A stretch of 64,000 bases of DNA from an uncultured Flavobacteriaceae bacterium (GTDB taxonomy: Bacteria; Bacteroidota; Bacteroidia; Flavobacteriales; Flavobacteriaceae): NCBI GenBank assembly GCA_947501625.1, contig CANMWN010000003.1, positions 333,437 through 397,436 of the forward strand, read 5' to 3'. The notes beneath the pieces were generated by a model. That model had not been told where the DNA came from. It saw nothing but the letters and a program-made list of their open reading frames with translations, and did not search any database. Positions 1 through 9,055 of this stretch are shown here, piece by piece. The first letter of the stretch is position 1. The number at the start of each line of letters is the position of its first letter. Made by a program: the position numbers and the translations under genes.

Positions 1-410
1 ACCGTTCCAGGAACTCCAACAGCCATGGCACCTTTAAAACTTAAATCTTTAATTACATCACCATTTTCATCAAGATACATATCTCTACTTGCAGCAATTG
101 GTGCTTTTTCTCGGTAGTCCAACGCTCCAGTTTCTCCATCTTTGGTTCGATAAACCATAAATCCGCCTCCAGTTATGTTTCCAGAATATGGATATGCAAC
201 GGCCAATGCTAAATCGGTTGCAATCATAGCATCAAAGGCTGTGCCTCCTTTTTTTAAGATATCAACACCTATTTTTGAGGCTTCATCACGCGCACTCACA
301 ACCATGGCTTTATCGGTTACTAAACCTTGTTTACTTTCAGTTTTTGGTTGTTCTTTTTTACATTGAATAAAAAGTGTAATTATAAGAAGTAGTGCGAGTA
401 ATTTTCTCAT
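1..410 (-). CDS. ggt: Gamma-glutamyltranspeptidase, N-terminal part (runs off the window)
   Basis: This is the first 136 residues of a periplasmic gamma-glutamyltransferase, which cleaves gamma-glutamyl bonds of glutathione and related compounds. The protein starts with a signal peptide ending in a possible lipobox (LFIQCKKEQ). It then shows the family's early landmarks: the stretch AVAYPYSGNITGGGFMVYR and the LDYREKAP box that contributes to substrate binding. The autocatalytic threonine and the small subunit lie outside the window. The ATG (complement of 408-410) directly abuts the stop codon of acpH on the same strand, so the two are probably co-transcribed. Identification is firm; the 3' end is not visible. 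Confidence 0.93.
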   Translation of the reverse strand, partial: MRKLLALLLIITLFIQCKKEQPKTESKQGLVTDKAMVVSARDEASKIGVDILKKGGTAFDAMIATDLALAVAYPYSGNITGGGFMVYRTKDGETGALDYREKAPIAASRDMYLDENGDVIKDLSFKGAMAVGVPGT

Positions 411-998
411 TTAGTCAAGTTCTTTAAGTGTAGTTTCAGTAAAGTTAATCAATTCTTTAAAAAATTGTGTAAAATCGTTTTCTAAATCTTCGTAGTGTTC
501 TTGCAAATCTTCAATTGCAATATCCATTTTTGAAATCATCTTAGTTCTTCTATTCATTCCATTGAGTACCGATTCCATGCCTTCCAAAAATTGATAATTA
601 TACAACCAATTATATTTTTCTAGCGGAACTAATAACTGTTTTACTTTGTCTGGAAGTATTTCGTAATTGGTATGCATTAAATCATAAAAACTTTGTGCAA
701 AAATGTCTAAGGGGATTGCTGAATAGTTGTGCCAATTCTTTGCCAAGAAGTGATCATAAAAAATGTCGATGATAATACCATCGTAGTGACCGTAGCGTTC
801 GTGTAAACGTCGTTTGCTTTTTTTTACAATTTCATTTTGGTCGGTAAAAGTATCTATTTGACGATGTAGTAAAATGCCTTTTTGAACATCTTTACTGTAG
901 TTTTTATGGTCTTTACCTCTCACAAAATCTCCTAAAAAATTACCAAGCATTAAGTCGGTATTGTCTTTTGATAAGTATAAATGCGCTAGGAAGTTCAT
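411..998 (-). CDS. acpH: Acyl carrier protein phosphodiesterase family (AcpH, DUF479)
   Basis: A 195-residue soluble protein of the AcpH/DUF479 family, whose E. coli member removes the 4'-phosphopantetheine arm from acyl carrier protein. It opens with MNFLAHLYLS, nearly the same as the E. coli start, and continues with GNFLGDFVRG, LLHRQIDTFTD and IFYDHFLAKNW, the family's conserved blocks with histidine and aspartate residues. Length is normal for the family. Its stop codon is immediately followed by the ggt start on the minus strand. A role in ACP turnover is taken from the family. Several bacterial members are not biochemically tested, so the exact substrate stays inferred. Confidence 0.88.
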   Translation of the reverse strand: MNFLAHLYLSKDNTDLMLGNFLGDFVRGKDHKNYSKDVQKGILLHRQIDTFTDQNEIVKKSKRRLHERYGHYDGIIIDIFYDHFLAKNWHNYSAIPLDIFAQSFYDLMHTNYEILPDKVKQLLVPLEKYNWLYNYQFLEGMESVLNGMNRRTKMISKMDIAIEDLQEHYEDLENDFTQFFKELINFTETTLKELD

Positions 999-1105
999 GG
1001 AGTGAAAGTAAAGAAATTATTTTTATTCTTTTCATGTTGATGGAAAACACAAACAGTGAAAAGGTGAATGTAGTAAATTATAATGTTATCATACAACATT
1101 GTCTT

Positions 1106-1639
1106 TTAGTCAACAATACTGTCGTTGTGTTTCTCTTTTAAGTGTTCATTTACCAATTTATTATAACAGTTAACTTTTTTAAAATCAACAATACATCCCA
1201 TACCAAATGATTCAATATCATATTTTTTTTTCAATTTTTTGGCTAAATCTATGTCTGTGCCCATACCAAATAGGAAGTATTTAATTTCATTATTTTCTAG
1301 GTCAAGAGCAAATCTTTCTTTAAGGCCTTCACAAGTTTTAATTTGACTATATTCATTTCGTTTTTTCAAATAATTATTCCATTGATAAAATTGATAAATA
1401 GAATAAACACTTATTGCTAATGAAATTGAAAAAGTTAAAAGCATAGTTTTTGTTAATATTTTTCGCCATTTTTTTATCAAAAAATATATAAATAAGCCGG
1501 CAACACCTATTATATATAAAACTTTTGCAATCATTTGGTATTGAATTCCCCAATACATCATTTTAATAGAATTATAGATTAAAAATGCTAGTCCAGTAAC
1601 TCCAATTAAAATGATTAAATATTTAGTTTTAGGTTTCAT
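1106..1639 (-). CDS. Unknown membrane protein with C-terminal soluble domain
   Basis: A 177-residue protein that I do not recognise. Three hydrophobic segments occupy roughly residues 8-25, 38-55 and 66-85. They are followed by a lysine-rich soluble tail of about 90 residues with three cysteines (in KTCEGLKE, GMGCIVDF and VNCYNK). Its ATG overlaps the stop of the upstream small gene by four bases (ATGA arrangement), which suggests translational coupling and a two-gene unit. There is no signal for secretion beyond the membrane anchors. Function cannot be assigned. Confidence 0.6.
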   Translation of the reverse strand: MKPKTKYLIILIGVTGLAFLIYNSIKMMYWGIQYQMIAKVLYIIGVAGLFIYFLIKKWRKILTKTMLLTFSISLAISVYSIYQFYQWNNYLKKRNEYSQIKTCEGLKERFALDLENNEIKYFLFGMGTDIDLAKKLKKKYDIESFGMGCIVDFKKVNCYNKLVNEHLKEKHNDSIVD

Positions 1640-1815
1640 TTTTTAGATTTCTTTATCATGAATGCAATTGAAAGAATTAATGCAATTCCATAAATTGCCG
1701 CTATTGCTGGTTTTTCAAATTTCATAGTTTGAGAGTCAAACTGTTTGAATAATGCTCCGCCAACAATAAGGATAATAATGATTGAAAAGAAGTTTGGTTT
1801 TATTTTGTAGTTCAT
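1636..1815 (-). CDS. Small unknown membrane protein
   Basis: About 59 residues with two hydrophobic segments (FFSIIIILIVGGALF and IAAIYGIALILSIAFMI) and a basic tail. I chose the internal ATG at 1815 (MNYKIKPN). An in-frame ATG at 1845 would start inside the hairpin at 1834-1858 and add an unconvincing leader. The gene overlaps the next one by four bases, so both are probably translated from one short message. I do not recognise the family. Coding status is supported by the overlap and the hydrophobic pattern, not by homology. Confidence 0.5.
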   Translation of the reverse strand: MNYKIKPNFFSIIIILIVGGALFKQFDSQTMKFEKPAIAAIYGIALILSIAFMIKKSKK

Positions 1816-1833
1816 TGGGTTAAAGTAACAAAA

Positions 1834-1858
1834 AAAATCCGCCATTAAGACGGATTTT
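1834..1858 (-). terminator. Rho-independent terminator
   Basis: Inverted repeat with arms AAAATCCG and CGGATTTT around a nine-base loop. Read on the minus strand it is followed by a run of T. It lies about 115 bases past the stop of the serine hydrolase gene and just before the small membrane-protein pair, so it most likely ends the hydrolase transcript. Confidence 0.7.
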
Positions 1859-1973
1859 AAACTTTCTTTATCATGAAAAAATCAAACTGTCTTGGAAATG
1901 CCATAAACAACTGTTGATTTAGGTTTTTTAAAGTCGAATTTTTTAAATAATACTTGTACAATACGAAAAGCAA

Positions 1974-3149
1974 TTATTTTTTTAATCCATTATAAATATT
2001 ATGCATTAAATCATTTAACTTTTGATTTACACTAATAGCAGATTCATTGGTAAAAATTGAAATTCCAATTTTATTTTCAGGGAAAATAGCTAATACATTT
2101 TTTGCTCTAGAAATCCCACCATCATGCCTATAGTGTAAATCATAATTTTGGTCTTCTATACTCCACCAAAAATAACATATCCAATAGTCAGGACCTGCTT
2201 CAAATATTTTTCTATGAGATTCCCTGGCAATAGCATCATTTTTAAACTGATAACTAATAAATTTTAGCATATCAGACGTTGTTGATTTTAAAGCTCCTTC
2301 TGCTCCCCAAAGTGTGTTGGCTAATTTGGTTTCAGGTACTGGATTTCCTAATAAGTAACCATTTGCTAGTCTGTATTTTTTATTTTCAGGTACATTGAAA
2401 TAAGTATCTTCCATTTGTACTTTTGCAACTACTTCTTTCATTATCAATCTTTGAAAGGGCTTTTTATATACTTTTTCTAAAATATATCCCATTAAATTTG
2501 TTCCAGCATTTGAATAATTAAATGTAGTTCCTGGTTTTTCTGTTAAGTTAATTTTGGAAAGGCTTTCAAAGAAAATTGCTTTTGTTTTTTTGTTTTCGTG
2601 TGCAACAACTATTTTATTAAATTCTATTTCATTTGAATTTTGATTTATTTCATTATTTAATGCTATTACATCTCCTGGTAATCCACTAGTGTGGGATAGT
2701 AAATGTTTAATCTTAATAGGTTCGCCTTTATATTCTAAATTAGGATATGAGTTTGATAAGTAGTTTCTTATATCATCTTCTAAATCTAATTTCCCTTCTA
2801 AAACTGCTTTTGCTGCTAATGTCCCAGTAAATGTTTTTGTAACCGAAGCAATTTCATATATGGTTTTATTTGTTGGAATATCTCCTTTCCCTTTTGTTAA
2901 TTCACCATAATTAAATGCAAAAGAAACATTGTTGATGTAAAGCCCAATGGACAGAGAATTTATTAAAGAATCTTTTAATACTTCATTTGCACTTTTATCG
3001 ATAATTTGCTTTATTTCTTTTCCGATTGCATCACTATAAATCTCAACAGATTTATTATTGTGGACTATTGCTTTATTTCCTAGTATTTTTTGAGAATTGC
3101 AGTTTGAAAATACGAGTGTTAAGGATAAAAGAATTATTATTTTTTTCAT
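1974..3149 (-). CDS. Beta-lactamase-family serine hydrolase (class C / PBP4* type)
   Basis: A 391-residue exported serine hydrolase of the class C beta-lactamase superfamily, which includes D-aminopeptidases, esterases and penicillin-binding-like proteins. All three active-site elements are visible: SVTK (the SxxK nucleophile motif, within EIASVTKTFTG), YSN (YxN, within FNYSNAGTN) and HDG near residue 340 in place of KTG. The signal peptide ends in FSNCNSQ, so it may be a lipoprotein. I start at the ATG at 3149 (MKKIIILLS), because the ATG at 3173 only adds a non-hydrophobic leader. The true substrate cannot be read from sequence; HDG instead of KTG argues for an esterase or peptidase rather than a true beta-lactamase. 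Confidence 0.85.
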   Translation of the reverse strand: MKKIIILLSLTLVFSNCNSQKILGNKAIVHNNKSVEIYSDAIGKEIKQIIDKSANEVLKDSLINSLSIGLYINNVSFAFNYGELTKGKGDIPTNKTIYEIASVTKTFTGTLAAKAVLEGKLDLEDDIRNYLSNSYPNLEYKGEPIKIKHLLSHTSGLPGDVIALNNEINQNSNEIEFNKIVVAHENKKTKAIFFESLSKINLTEKPGTTFNYSNAGTNLMGYILEKVYKKPFQRLIMKEVVAKVQMEDTYFNVPENKKYRLANGYLLGNPVPETKLANTLWGAEGALKSTTSDMLKFISYQFKNDAIARESHRKIFEAGPDYWICYFWWSIEDQNYDLHYRHDGGISRAKNVLAIFPENKIGISIFTNESAISVNQKLNDLMHNIYNGLKK

Positions 3150-3200
3150 ATAATATTGATTTAAGTTCAACACAAATGAAAATATATAATTGATAAGAAA

Positions 3201-3224
3201 GGTTCGAGAACATAAAGTCGAACC
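3201..3224 (-). terminator. Probable terminator after the AraC-type regulator
   Basis: Arms GGTTCGA and TCGAACC surround a ten-base loop, 25 bases past the stop of the minus-strand regulator gene. A T-rich stretch follows on the minus strand. The GGTTCGA arm looks like a tRNA T-arm, but there is no tRNA around it. Confidence 0.55.
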
Positions 3225-3249
3225 CTTTTATTATTAAATTATAATTGAA

Positions 3250-4389
3250 TTAGGAATCAGGTTTACTTTTTCTATACTCTAATGGTGTTAAACCAGTTTG
3301 CTTTTTAAAAGCTGTGTAGAAGGAAGATTTAGAGTTAAATCCAACATCATACATTATTTGTTGGACAGTTAATTGATTGTTTTTTGAATTTGAAAGAATC
3401 TTTTGCGCTTTTTTTATTCTAAGTTGATTAATAAAATCGAAAAAATGTTGATTCAAATTTTGATTAATCAATATTGAGACTTCACGATTTGACATTTCGA
3501 TTTTATCCGCAAGTTTTTGTAGTGTTATGGTAGCGTCAAGGTAAGGCTCTTCGGCTTCCATAAATTTTAACAATCGATTAAGATCTTCTTTATTATCTTT
3601 TTCCGATTTATTAGTTTTATGATCTTTTATTAATATTTTTCTTGCTAAAGTATGTTCAGAATTTATATTTCTAAAAAGGTCTGGATAATACATGCTTTTT
3701 AAAACTATCCAAGTTAAAAAAACAAGTAAAATCAAAGTAAGGATTATTCTCATAATGTTTAAAACTTCAACATCGGTTCCGAAAATTTTATAGGTTTGTT
3801 TAAAAAATGAAAAGCAGAAAATAATACTTAACAAAATAAATAATTGATAAAGCCACTTGTAGTTAAAAGCAGACCTATTCGAATAGTTCTCTAGCAATAA
3901 TTGTTTGTATTTTCTCAATTCTAAAAATATAGTAACTAAATAAAAAAAAGCGATAAACAACCCGAAAATTATGGATAACTTTCCTTCTATGGTATTATTC
4001 AAGTTTTCAAGTAAAAAGCTTCTTGTGTTTATATTTGCAAAATAAAATCTTGGCAAAAAGATTAGTATTTGAACTCCAAATGGTAGTAAATGCAATAGAT
4101 GTTTAGGTTTTAACTTGAAATCTGAATATATTGAAGAAATTACGTATAAAAATAACAAAGGACTTGTGAAAAAAGCAATGTGGTCACGAAGCATTTCTAA
4201 AGTTGGTGGTAGAGTAATATATTTTGAGTAAAAGAAAACACTAATATGAATTGCAAAAATTAAAAAATAAATACCTAAAAATTTATTCGCCTTTTTGTTA
4301 GATGTTTTAACTGTTAAAACAAAGAATCCTAACAAAAGAGAAAAGAATAATATAAATATTGTTGTTATTCCTAAAGTTGAAAAATCCAT
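3250..4389 (-). CDS. Membrane-anchored AraC-family transcriptional regulator
   Basis: A 379-residue regulator with about seven hydrophobic segments in the first 240 residues. A charged linker follows (ILIKDHKTNKSEKDNKED), then a C-terminal AraC/XylS helix-turn-helix domain over roughly residues 275-375. The second helix-turn-helix carries the usual signature, IMYDVGFNSKSSFYTAFKK followed by TGLTPLEYRK. The 7TM-plus-HTH architecture is common in Flavobacteriia and suggests a membrane sensor that binds DNA from the cytoplasmic face. The signal and targets are unknown. The upstream region (4390-4666) holds only a terminator for dnaN and AT-rich sequence. Confidence 0.85.
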   Translation of the reverse strand: MDFSTLGITTIFILFFSLLLGFFVLTVKTSNKKANKFLGIYFLIFAIHISVFFYSKYITLPPTLEMLRDHIAFFTSPLLFLYVISSIYSDFKLKPKHLLHLLPFGVQILIFLPRFYFANINTRSFLLENLNNTIEGKLSIIFGLFIAFFYLVTIFLELRKYKQLLLENYSNRSAFNYKWLYQLFILLSIIFCFSFFKQTYKIFGTDVEVLNIMRIILTLILLVFLTWIVLKSMYYPDLFRNINSEHTLARKILIKDHKTNKSEKDNKEDLNRLLKFMEAEEPYLDATITLQKLADKIEMSNREVSILINQNLNQHFFDFINQLRIKKAQKILSNSKNNQLTVQQIMYDVGFNSKSSFYTAFKKQTGLTPLEYRKSKPDS

Positions 4390-4584
4390 TTAAATGTATA
4401 TGGGTAAATATAATTTAATAATATAAAATAGCAATATTTTAGTTTTAGGATGTAAATCAACTTAAATCAATAATGCAATAGTTTGGTTTGTTGTTTTTTT
4501 GTTAAAATTTTGGACAAATCTGTAGTAGAATGTTAAGGAACTTTTTTGTGGCATGCTTCCTGTTTATCAGTATGTAGAATAAAA

Positions 4585-4610
4585 AAAATCCGTCATAAAA
4601 GACGGATTTT
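4585..4610 (-). terminator. Rho-independent terminator of dnaN
   Basis: A perfect ten-base inverted repeat (AAAATCCGTC / GACGGATTTT) with a six-base loop, followed on the minus strand by eight T. It lies 57 bases past the dnaN stop. The surrounding 277-base gap (4390-4666) shows nothing else that I can support. Confidence 0.85.
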
Positions 4611-4666
4611 AAAATATTTTAAAATCATTTTGGTTCGTTTCGACTTTGCACAACGACTAAATGGTT

Positions 4667-5785
4667 TTACTGATTCAACATCACTGGCATTACCAACATA
4701 GTAATTTCTTCACCATCTTCTTTACCGTCAATAGGTGTCATAATTCCTGCTCTGTTTGGTAAAGACATTTCAATTAAAATATCATTAGAATCTAGGTTGC
4801 TCAACATTTCTGTTAAAAAACGAGAATTGAAACCAATTTGCATATCGTCTCCTTGATATTCACACTTTAAACGCTCATCAGCCTTGTTTGAGTAATCAAT
4901 ATCTTCTGCAGATATGTTTAACTCGGTTCCAGCCATTTTTAAACGTATTTGATGTGTTGTTTTACTAGAGAAAATTGATACTCTTCGCGCAGAGTTTAAG
5001 AACGTAGCACGATCAACGGTTAATTTATTTGGGTTTTCTTTTGGTATTACTGCTTCGTAATTTGGATATTTCCCATCAATCAATCTACATTCTAGTACTA
5101 CATTGTCAAACATAAATTTAGCATTTGACTCATTGTATTCAATCGTTACATCCGTTCCTGTACTTCCTAAAATTCCTTTCAATAAGTTCAACGGTTTCTT
5201 TGGCATAATGAATTCTGCAACCGCATTAGCAGTTACATCAGTACGTGTATATTTTACTAGTTTGTGTGCATCTGTTGCTACAAAAGTTAAGTTTTCTGGA
5301 CTGAACTGGAAGAAAACACCACTCATAACAGGACGTAAATCATCGTTTCCTGCAGCGAAGATTGTTTTTGAAATCGCAGTTGCTAAAATATCTCCATTAA
5401 TTACTGTTTTGCTTGGCGCATTTAACGCAGCAGTTTTTGGGAACTCTTCACCACTAAAATATGCCATATCATATTTACCTTGGCTTGAACTGATTTCAAT
5501 CGTGTTGTTGTCTTCAGTTTTAAAAGTCAATGGTTGATTTGGGAATGTTTTTAAAGTATCTAATAACAAACGCGCAGAAACTGCTACTGAACCTTGAGAG
5601 TCAGATTCTACTTCAATTGTAGAACTCATCGTAGTTTCTAAATCAGATGCTGTTATTTTTAATTGATTGGTGTTTAATTCAAACAAGAAATTATCTAAAA
5701 TAGGTAATGTATTGTTGCTATTAATGACACCTCCAAGAACTTGTAATTGTTTTAAAAGTTGTGAACTTGATACTATAAACTTCAT
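4667..5785 (-). CDS. dnaN: DNA polymerase III beta subunit (sliding clamp)
   Basis: A 372-residue beta clamp, the ring that tethers the replicative polymerase to DNA. The start MKFIVSSSQLLKQLQVLGG and the C-terminal PNRAGIMTPIDG...MLVMPVMLN block are typical. The three-domain length is normal, and domain 2 begins near the NDDLRPVMSGVFFQF stretch. It is transcribed alone, ending at the strong hairpin at 4585-4610. A -7-like octamer TATCTTTG lies on the minus strand at 5810-5817, 25 bases before the ATG, without a convincing -33 partner. The gene is not beside dnaA here, which is usual for Bacteroidota. Confidence 0.97.
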   Translation of the reverse strand: MKFIVSSSQLLKQLQVLGGVINSNNTLPILDNFLFELNTNQLKITASDLETTMSSTIEVESDSQGSVAVSARLLLDTLKTFPNQPLTFKTEDNNTIEISSSQGKYDMAYFSGEEFPKTAALNAPSKTVINGDILATAISKTIFAAGNDDLRPVMSGVFFQFSPENLTFVATDAHKLVKYTRTDVTANAVAEFIMPKKPLNLLKGILGSTGTDVTIEYNESNAKFMFDNVVLECRLIDGKYPNYEAVIPKENPNKLTVDRATFLNSARRVSIFSSKTTHQIRLKMAGTELNISAEDIDYSNKADERLKCEYQGDDMQIGFNSRFLTEMLSNLDSNDILIEMSLPNRAGIMTPIDGKEDGEEITMLVMPVMLNQ

Positions 5786-5867
5786 GTGTTTTCCATTTTA
5801 ATAAGAATACAAAGATATTCTAAAAAACTGTGAAACTAAAAAGAACTTATAAACAAATTACAACTAC

Positions 5868-6272
5868 TTATTGGGCAATTAACTCGTAATTAAAAACTGA
5901 AGAATTAGCAGATAATATATTGATTTTCAGTAAGTAATTTCCAGAATCAATAAAGTTTGGATTACTGATGATTTGACGTTCGTATTGCTGATTGTTAATA
6001 TTAAATGAAATATAAGGTGAATCGGAAATATAATGATATCCAAGGCTTGGATTTAGTGTTTTTTGAGGACCAATTTTATTAGTGAAAAACGAAGAACTAT
6101 TATCGAAATACAATTCAAAATTTTCTAACTCGTAGAGACTTGTGTTTTCGATAGTTACAAAAGTATCGCAATCAGGTTCTTGTTCGTCAATTAAATTGTC
6201 AATAGAATTTTCAATAATTTGTTCGCAACTATATAGTGAAACGATACACAATAAAAGTAGTAATTTTTTCAT
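5868..6272 (-). CDS. Small unknown lipoprotein
   Basis: A 134-residue protein with an N-terminal signal ending in SLYSCEQ, which looks like a lipobox, so it is probably anchored in an envelope membrane. The mature part is acidic at first (NSIDNLIDEQEPDCD) and then has alternating hydrophobic residues typical of a small beta-rich domain. It is a single-gene unit between dnaN (same strand) and the divergent deacetylase gene. I do not recognise a family and assign no function. Confidence 0.65.
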   Translation of the reverse strand: MKKLLLLLCIVSLYSCEQIIENSIDNLIDEQEPDCDTFVTIENTSLYELENFELYFDNSSSFFTNKIGPQKTLNPSLGYHYISDSPYISFNINNQQYERQIISNPNFIDSGNYLLKINILSANSSVFNYELIAQ

Positions 6273-6411
6273 TTGTTGAATTATATTTATTCTTAAATGT
6301 GTATCAATAATTGAACCAAAATGAAATCACAAAATATTGTTAAGATTTTAACCTTAACAGTTTTATAGAGATTAAATTTTTAGATTTGTTTGAACTTAAC
6401 CAGTATCATTT

Positions 6412-8934
6412 ATGAAGCGAATTCTACTATTCACTGTATTGCTTTTTACGGTTTTTTCGTATGCTCAAAAACCTGATAAACCAACATCTTCAGAAATTTA
6501 TGAGTCTATCAAAAAATTAAATTTTTTGGGATCAGCACTTTATATTGCTGCACATCCTGATGATGAAAATCAGCGATTAATTTCGTATTTTGCCAATAAC
6601 TTAAAGGCAAGGACAGGCTATCTTTCATTGACTAGAGGAGGTGGAGGGCAAAACTTAATAGGTCCTGAAATAAGAGAATTGTTGGGAGTAATCCGTACAC
6701 AAGAATTATTAGCAGCAAGAAGAACTGATGGAGGAGAGCAATTTTTCTCAAGAGCCAATGACTTTGGATATTCTAAACATCCTGACGAAACTTTAGAAAT
6801 TTGGAATAAAAAAGAAGTTTTGTCAGATGTAGTTTGGGCAATTCGTAAATTTAAACCTGATGTTATTGTAAATCGCTTTAGCCACAAACCTGAAACCTTT
6901 GGAAGAACGCATGGACATCATACTTCTTCGGCTGTTTTAAGCGAATTGGCATTTGATTTGGCTGGCGATAAGACTAAATATCCTGAACACTTAAAATATG
7001 TTGACGTTTGGCAGCCAAAGCGTGAGTTTTTCAATACCTATTCAAGGGCATATGCAAGTAGAGAAGATTTTGAAAAAGCCATGCAGAATGATTTGATTAG
7101 TATTGATATAGGTACTTTTTATCCGTCTTTTGGTTTGTCAAATACTGAAATTGCCAGTTTGAGTAGAAGTATGCATAAAAGTCAAGGATTTGGTGCTACA
7201 GGAAGTCGTGGCGAACGAATTGAATATTTGGAGTTGGTTAAAGGAGCTATGCCAACAAATAAAGAGAATCTTTTTGAAGGAATTAATACTACTTGGACGC
7301 GTGTAAAAGGTGGAAAAGAGATTGGAGAGATTTTATCAAATGTTGAAAAGAACTTTGATTTTAAGAATCCATCGGCAAGTGTTTCCGAATTGGTAAAAGC
7401 GTATTCGCTGATTCAGAAATTGGAAGATGAGCATTGGAAAAACCAAAAGACAAAAGAAATTAAAAAAATTATTGAGGCTTGTGCTGGATTGTATTTGGAA
7501 ACTGTTGCAACCGAGTCTTCTGCAACGTATGGAGATGAAGTGACAGTGAATTTTGAAGCAATAAATAGGAGTGATGTTTCAATGCGATTGGTTGGATTGG
7601 CTGTAAATCCTATTTATGCAGGTGTATACAAAGATAAAAGTAATGGTAACTTATTGAATAATAAAAAATTGGAAGTTGAACCCATAAATGGTATTATTCC
7701 AGACACTTTAAAAACAACTAGCCCTTATTGGTTGAAAGAAAAAGGAACTTTGGGAATGTACAAGGTTACTGATAGAAAACAAATAGGAAAACCAGAAACT
7801 GATAGAAGTTTGAAAGCGCATTTCATTTTATTGATTAATGATGTCACTTTTGAGTTTGAAAAAGATGTTGTTTTTAAACGAAATGATCCTGTGAAAGGAG
7901 AAGTCTATCAACCTTTTGAGATATTACCTGAAGCAACTGTTGGTATTGCTGACAAAGTCTATATTTTTCCAAACAACGAGTCAAAAGAGGTAGTTGTCAA
8001 AGTAAAATCTGGAAAAAAAGATATTGAGGGAACTGTTTCTTTGGATGTTCCTGAGGATTGGACGGTAAGTCCGAAGAGTTATGAAGTTGCTATTAGTCAG
8101 AAAGGAGCAGAAAAATCAGTAGTTTTTAAGGTTACTCCTCCACGTAATCAAAGTGAAGGAACTATCCAACCAATTTTCAAAATGGGTGTAAAAACTTTTA
8201 CTGATGAGTTGATTGAGATTGATTATGGCCATATTCCATTTCAATCTGTTTTAATGCCCTCAAAAAGTAAAGTTGTGAAACTGGATATCAAGAGAAAAGG
8301 TCAATTGATTGGTTATATCCAAGGAGCAGGAGATGAGATTCCAGAGAGTTTGAGACAAGTTGGATATACCGTTGAAGAATTAAATGAGAAAGATATTACT
8401 TACGATAAATTAAAGCGTTTTGATGCTGTTATTTTGGGAGTGAGGGCCTATAATACTAACGATCGCTCAAAGTTTTATCAAGAAGATTTACATAAATATG
8501 TGGAAAATGGTGGAACGATGTTGGTGCAATACAATACAAACTTCCGATTAAAAGTTGATGAGGTTTCTCCAATACCATTAAAATTGGCAAGAGGACGTGT
8601 AACTGATGAATTCTCTGAAGTCCGAATTATTGCCCCTAATCACGAAGTAATGAACTATCCAAATAAAATTACTCAAAAAGATTTTGAAGGATGGGTGCAA
8701 GAAAGAGGCTTATATTTTCCATATGAATGGAGTTCTGAGTTTACACCAATATTATCAATGAATGATAAAGGAAAACCTGCCGAGAATGGAAGTTTACTAG
8801 TCGGTAAATATGGTAAAGGATATTTCATCTATACTGGTTTAAGTTTCTTTAGAGAACTACCTCCAGGAGTTCCAGGAGCATATAGATTGTTTACAAACCT
8901 ATTATCAGTTGGGAAAAATAACATAAAAGAATAA
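6412..8934 (+). CDS. Large secreted PIG-L (LmbE-like) deacetylase
   Basis: An 840-residue exported protein (signal peptide MKRILLFTVLLFTVFSYAQ). Its N-terminal third is a PIG-L/LmbE zinc-dependent N-deacetylase: AHPDDE (near residue 47) supplies metal ligands and HGHHTSS (near residue 167) the downstream histidine. The remaining part is beta-rich and ends in a glutamine-amidotransferase-like fold (FDAVILGVRAYN...YVENGGTMLVQYN). Such long forms are common in Bacteroidota. The family removes acetyl groups from amino sugars or their conjugates; the substrate here is unknown. A -7-like TAGATTTG lies at 6381-6388. It leads a plus-strand unit with a membrane peptide and a sodium symporter, which suggests that the released product is imported (inference). 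Confidence 0.85.
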   Translation: MKRILLFTVLLFTVFSYAQKPDKPTSSEIYESIKKLNFLGSALYIAAHPDDENQRLISYFANNLKARTGYLSLTRGGGGQNLIGPEIRELLGVIRTQELLAARRTDGGEQFFSRANDFGYSKHPDETLEIWNKKEVLSDVVWAIRKFKPDVIVNRFSHKPETFGRTHGHHTSSAVLSELAFDLAGDKTKYPEHLKYVDVWQPKREFFNTYSRAYASREDFEKAMQNDLISIDIGTFYPSFGLSNTEIASLSRSMHKSQGFGATGSRGERIEYLELVKGAMPTNKENLFEGINTTWTRVKGGKEIGEILSNVEKNFDFKNPSASVSELVKAYSLIQKLEDEHWKNQKTKEIKKIIEACAGLYLETVATESSATYGDEVTVNFEAINRSDVSMRLVGLAVNPIYAGVYKDKSNGNLLNNKKLEVEPINGIIPDTLKTTSPYWLKEKGTLGMYKVTDRKQIGKPETDRSLKAHFILLINDVTFEFEKDVVFKRNDPVKGEVYQPFEILPEATVGIADKVYIFPNNESKEVVVKVKSGKKDIEGTVSLDVPEDWTVSPKSYEVAISQKGAEKSVVFKVTPPRNQSEGTIQPIFKMGVKTFTDELIEIDYGHIPFQSVLMPSKSKVVKLDIKRKGQLIGYIQGAGDEIPESLRQVGYTVEELNEKDITYDKLKRFDAVILGVRAYNTNDRSKFYQEDLHKYVENGGTMLVQYNTNFRLKVDEVSPIPLKLARGRVTDEFSEVRIIAPNHEVMNYPNKITQKDFEGWVQERGLYFPYEWSSEFTPILSMNDKGKPAENGSLLVGKYGKGYFIYTGLSFFRELPPGVPGAYRLFTNLLSVGKNNIKE

Positions 8935-8936
8935 GT

Positions 8937-9044
8937 ATGAAGTCAAAAAAATATCCATGGAATAAAATGTACACTTTGGTGTTGGTTGCCAACCTAGTTT
9001 ACATCCTATTTTTCTATTTCGTTACCAATTATTTTACTAATTAA
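8937..9044 (+). CDS. 35-residue single-span membrane peptide next to the symporter
   Basis: A short open frame of 35 codons with ATG at 8937, two bases after the deacetylase stop, and ending 11 bases before the symporter ATG. The peptide starts with a basic segment (MKSKKYPWNK) followed by one strongly hydrophobic helix (YTLVLVANLVYILFFYFV). It fills almost the whole gap between two co-directional genes, and the pattern is a textbook small membrane protein. It may be an accessory peptide of the sodium:solute symporter; small partner subunits are known for some SSS transporters. That role is inference from position only. Confidence 0.7.
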   Translation: MKSKKYPWNKMYTLVLVANLVYILFFYFVTNYFTN

Positions 9045-9055
9045 GCCTCCATTAT

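Noticed and set aside
1816..1845. Upstream ATG extension of the small membrane protein
   Set aside because: It would begin inside a terminator hairpin and adds a leader that does not fit the hydrophobic pattern; the ATG at 1815 is preferred.
3201..3224. GGTTCGA...TCGAACC segment as a tRNA T-arm
   Set aside because: No acceptor, D or anticodon stems fit around it. It lies just past the stop of a minus-strand gene with a T-rich tail, so a terminator is the better reading.
5103..5537. 144-codon open frame antisense to dnaN
   Set aside because: It lies wholly inside dnaN, which is certain. The product has no recognisable features.
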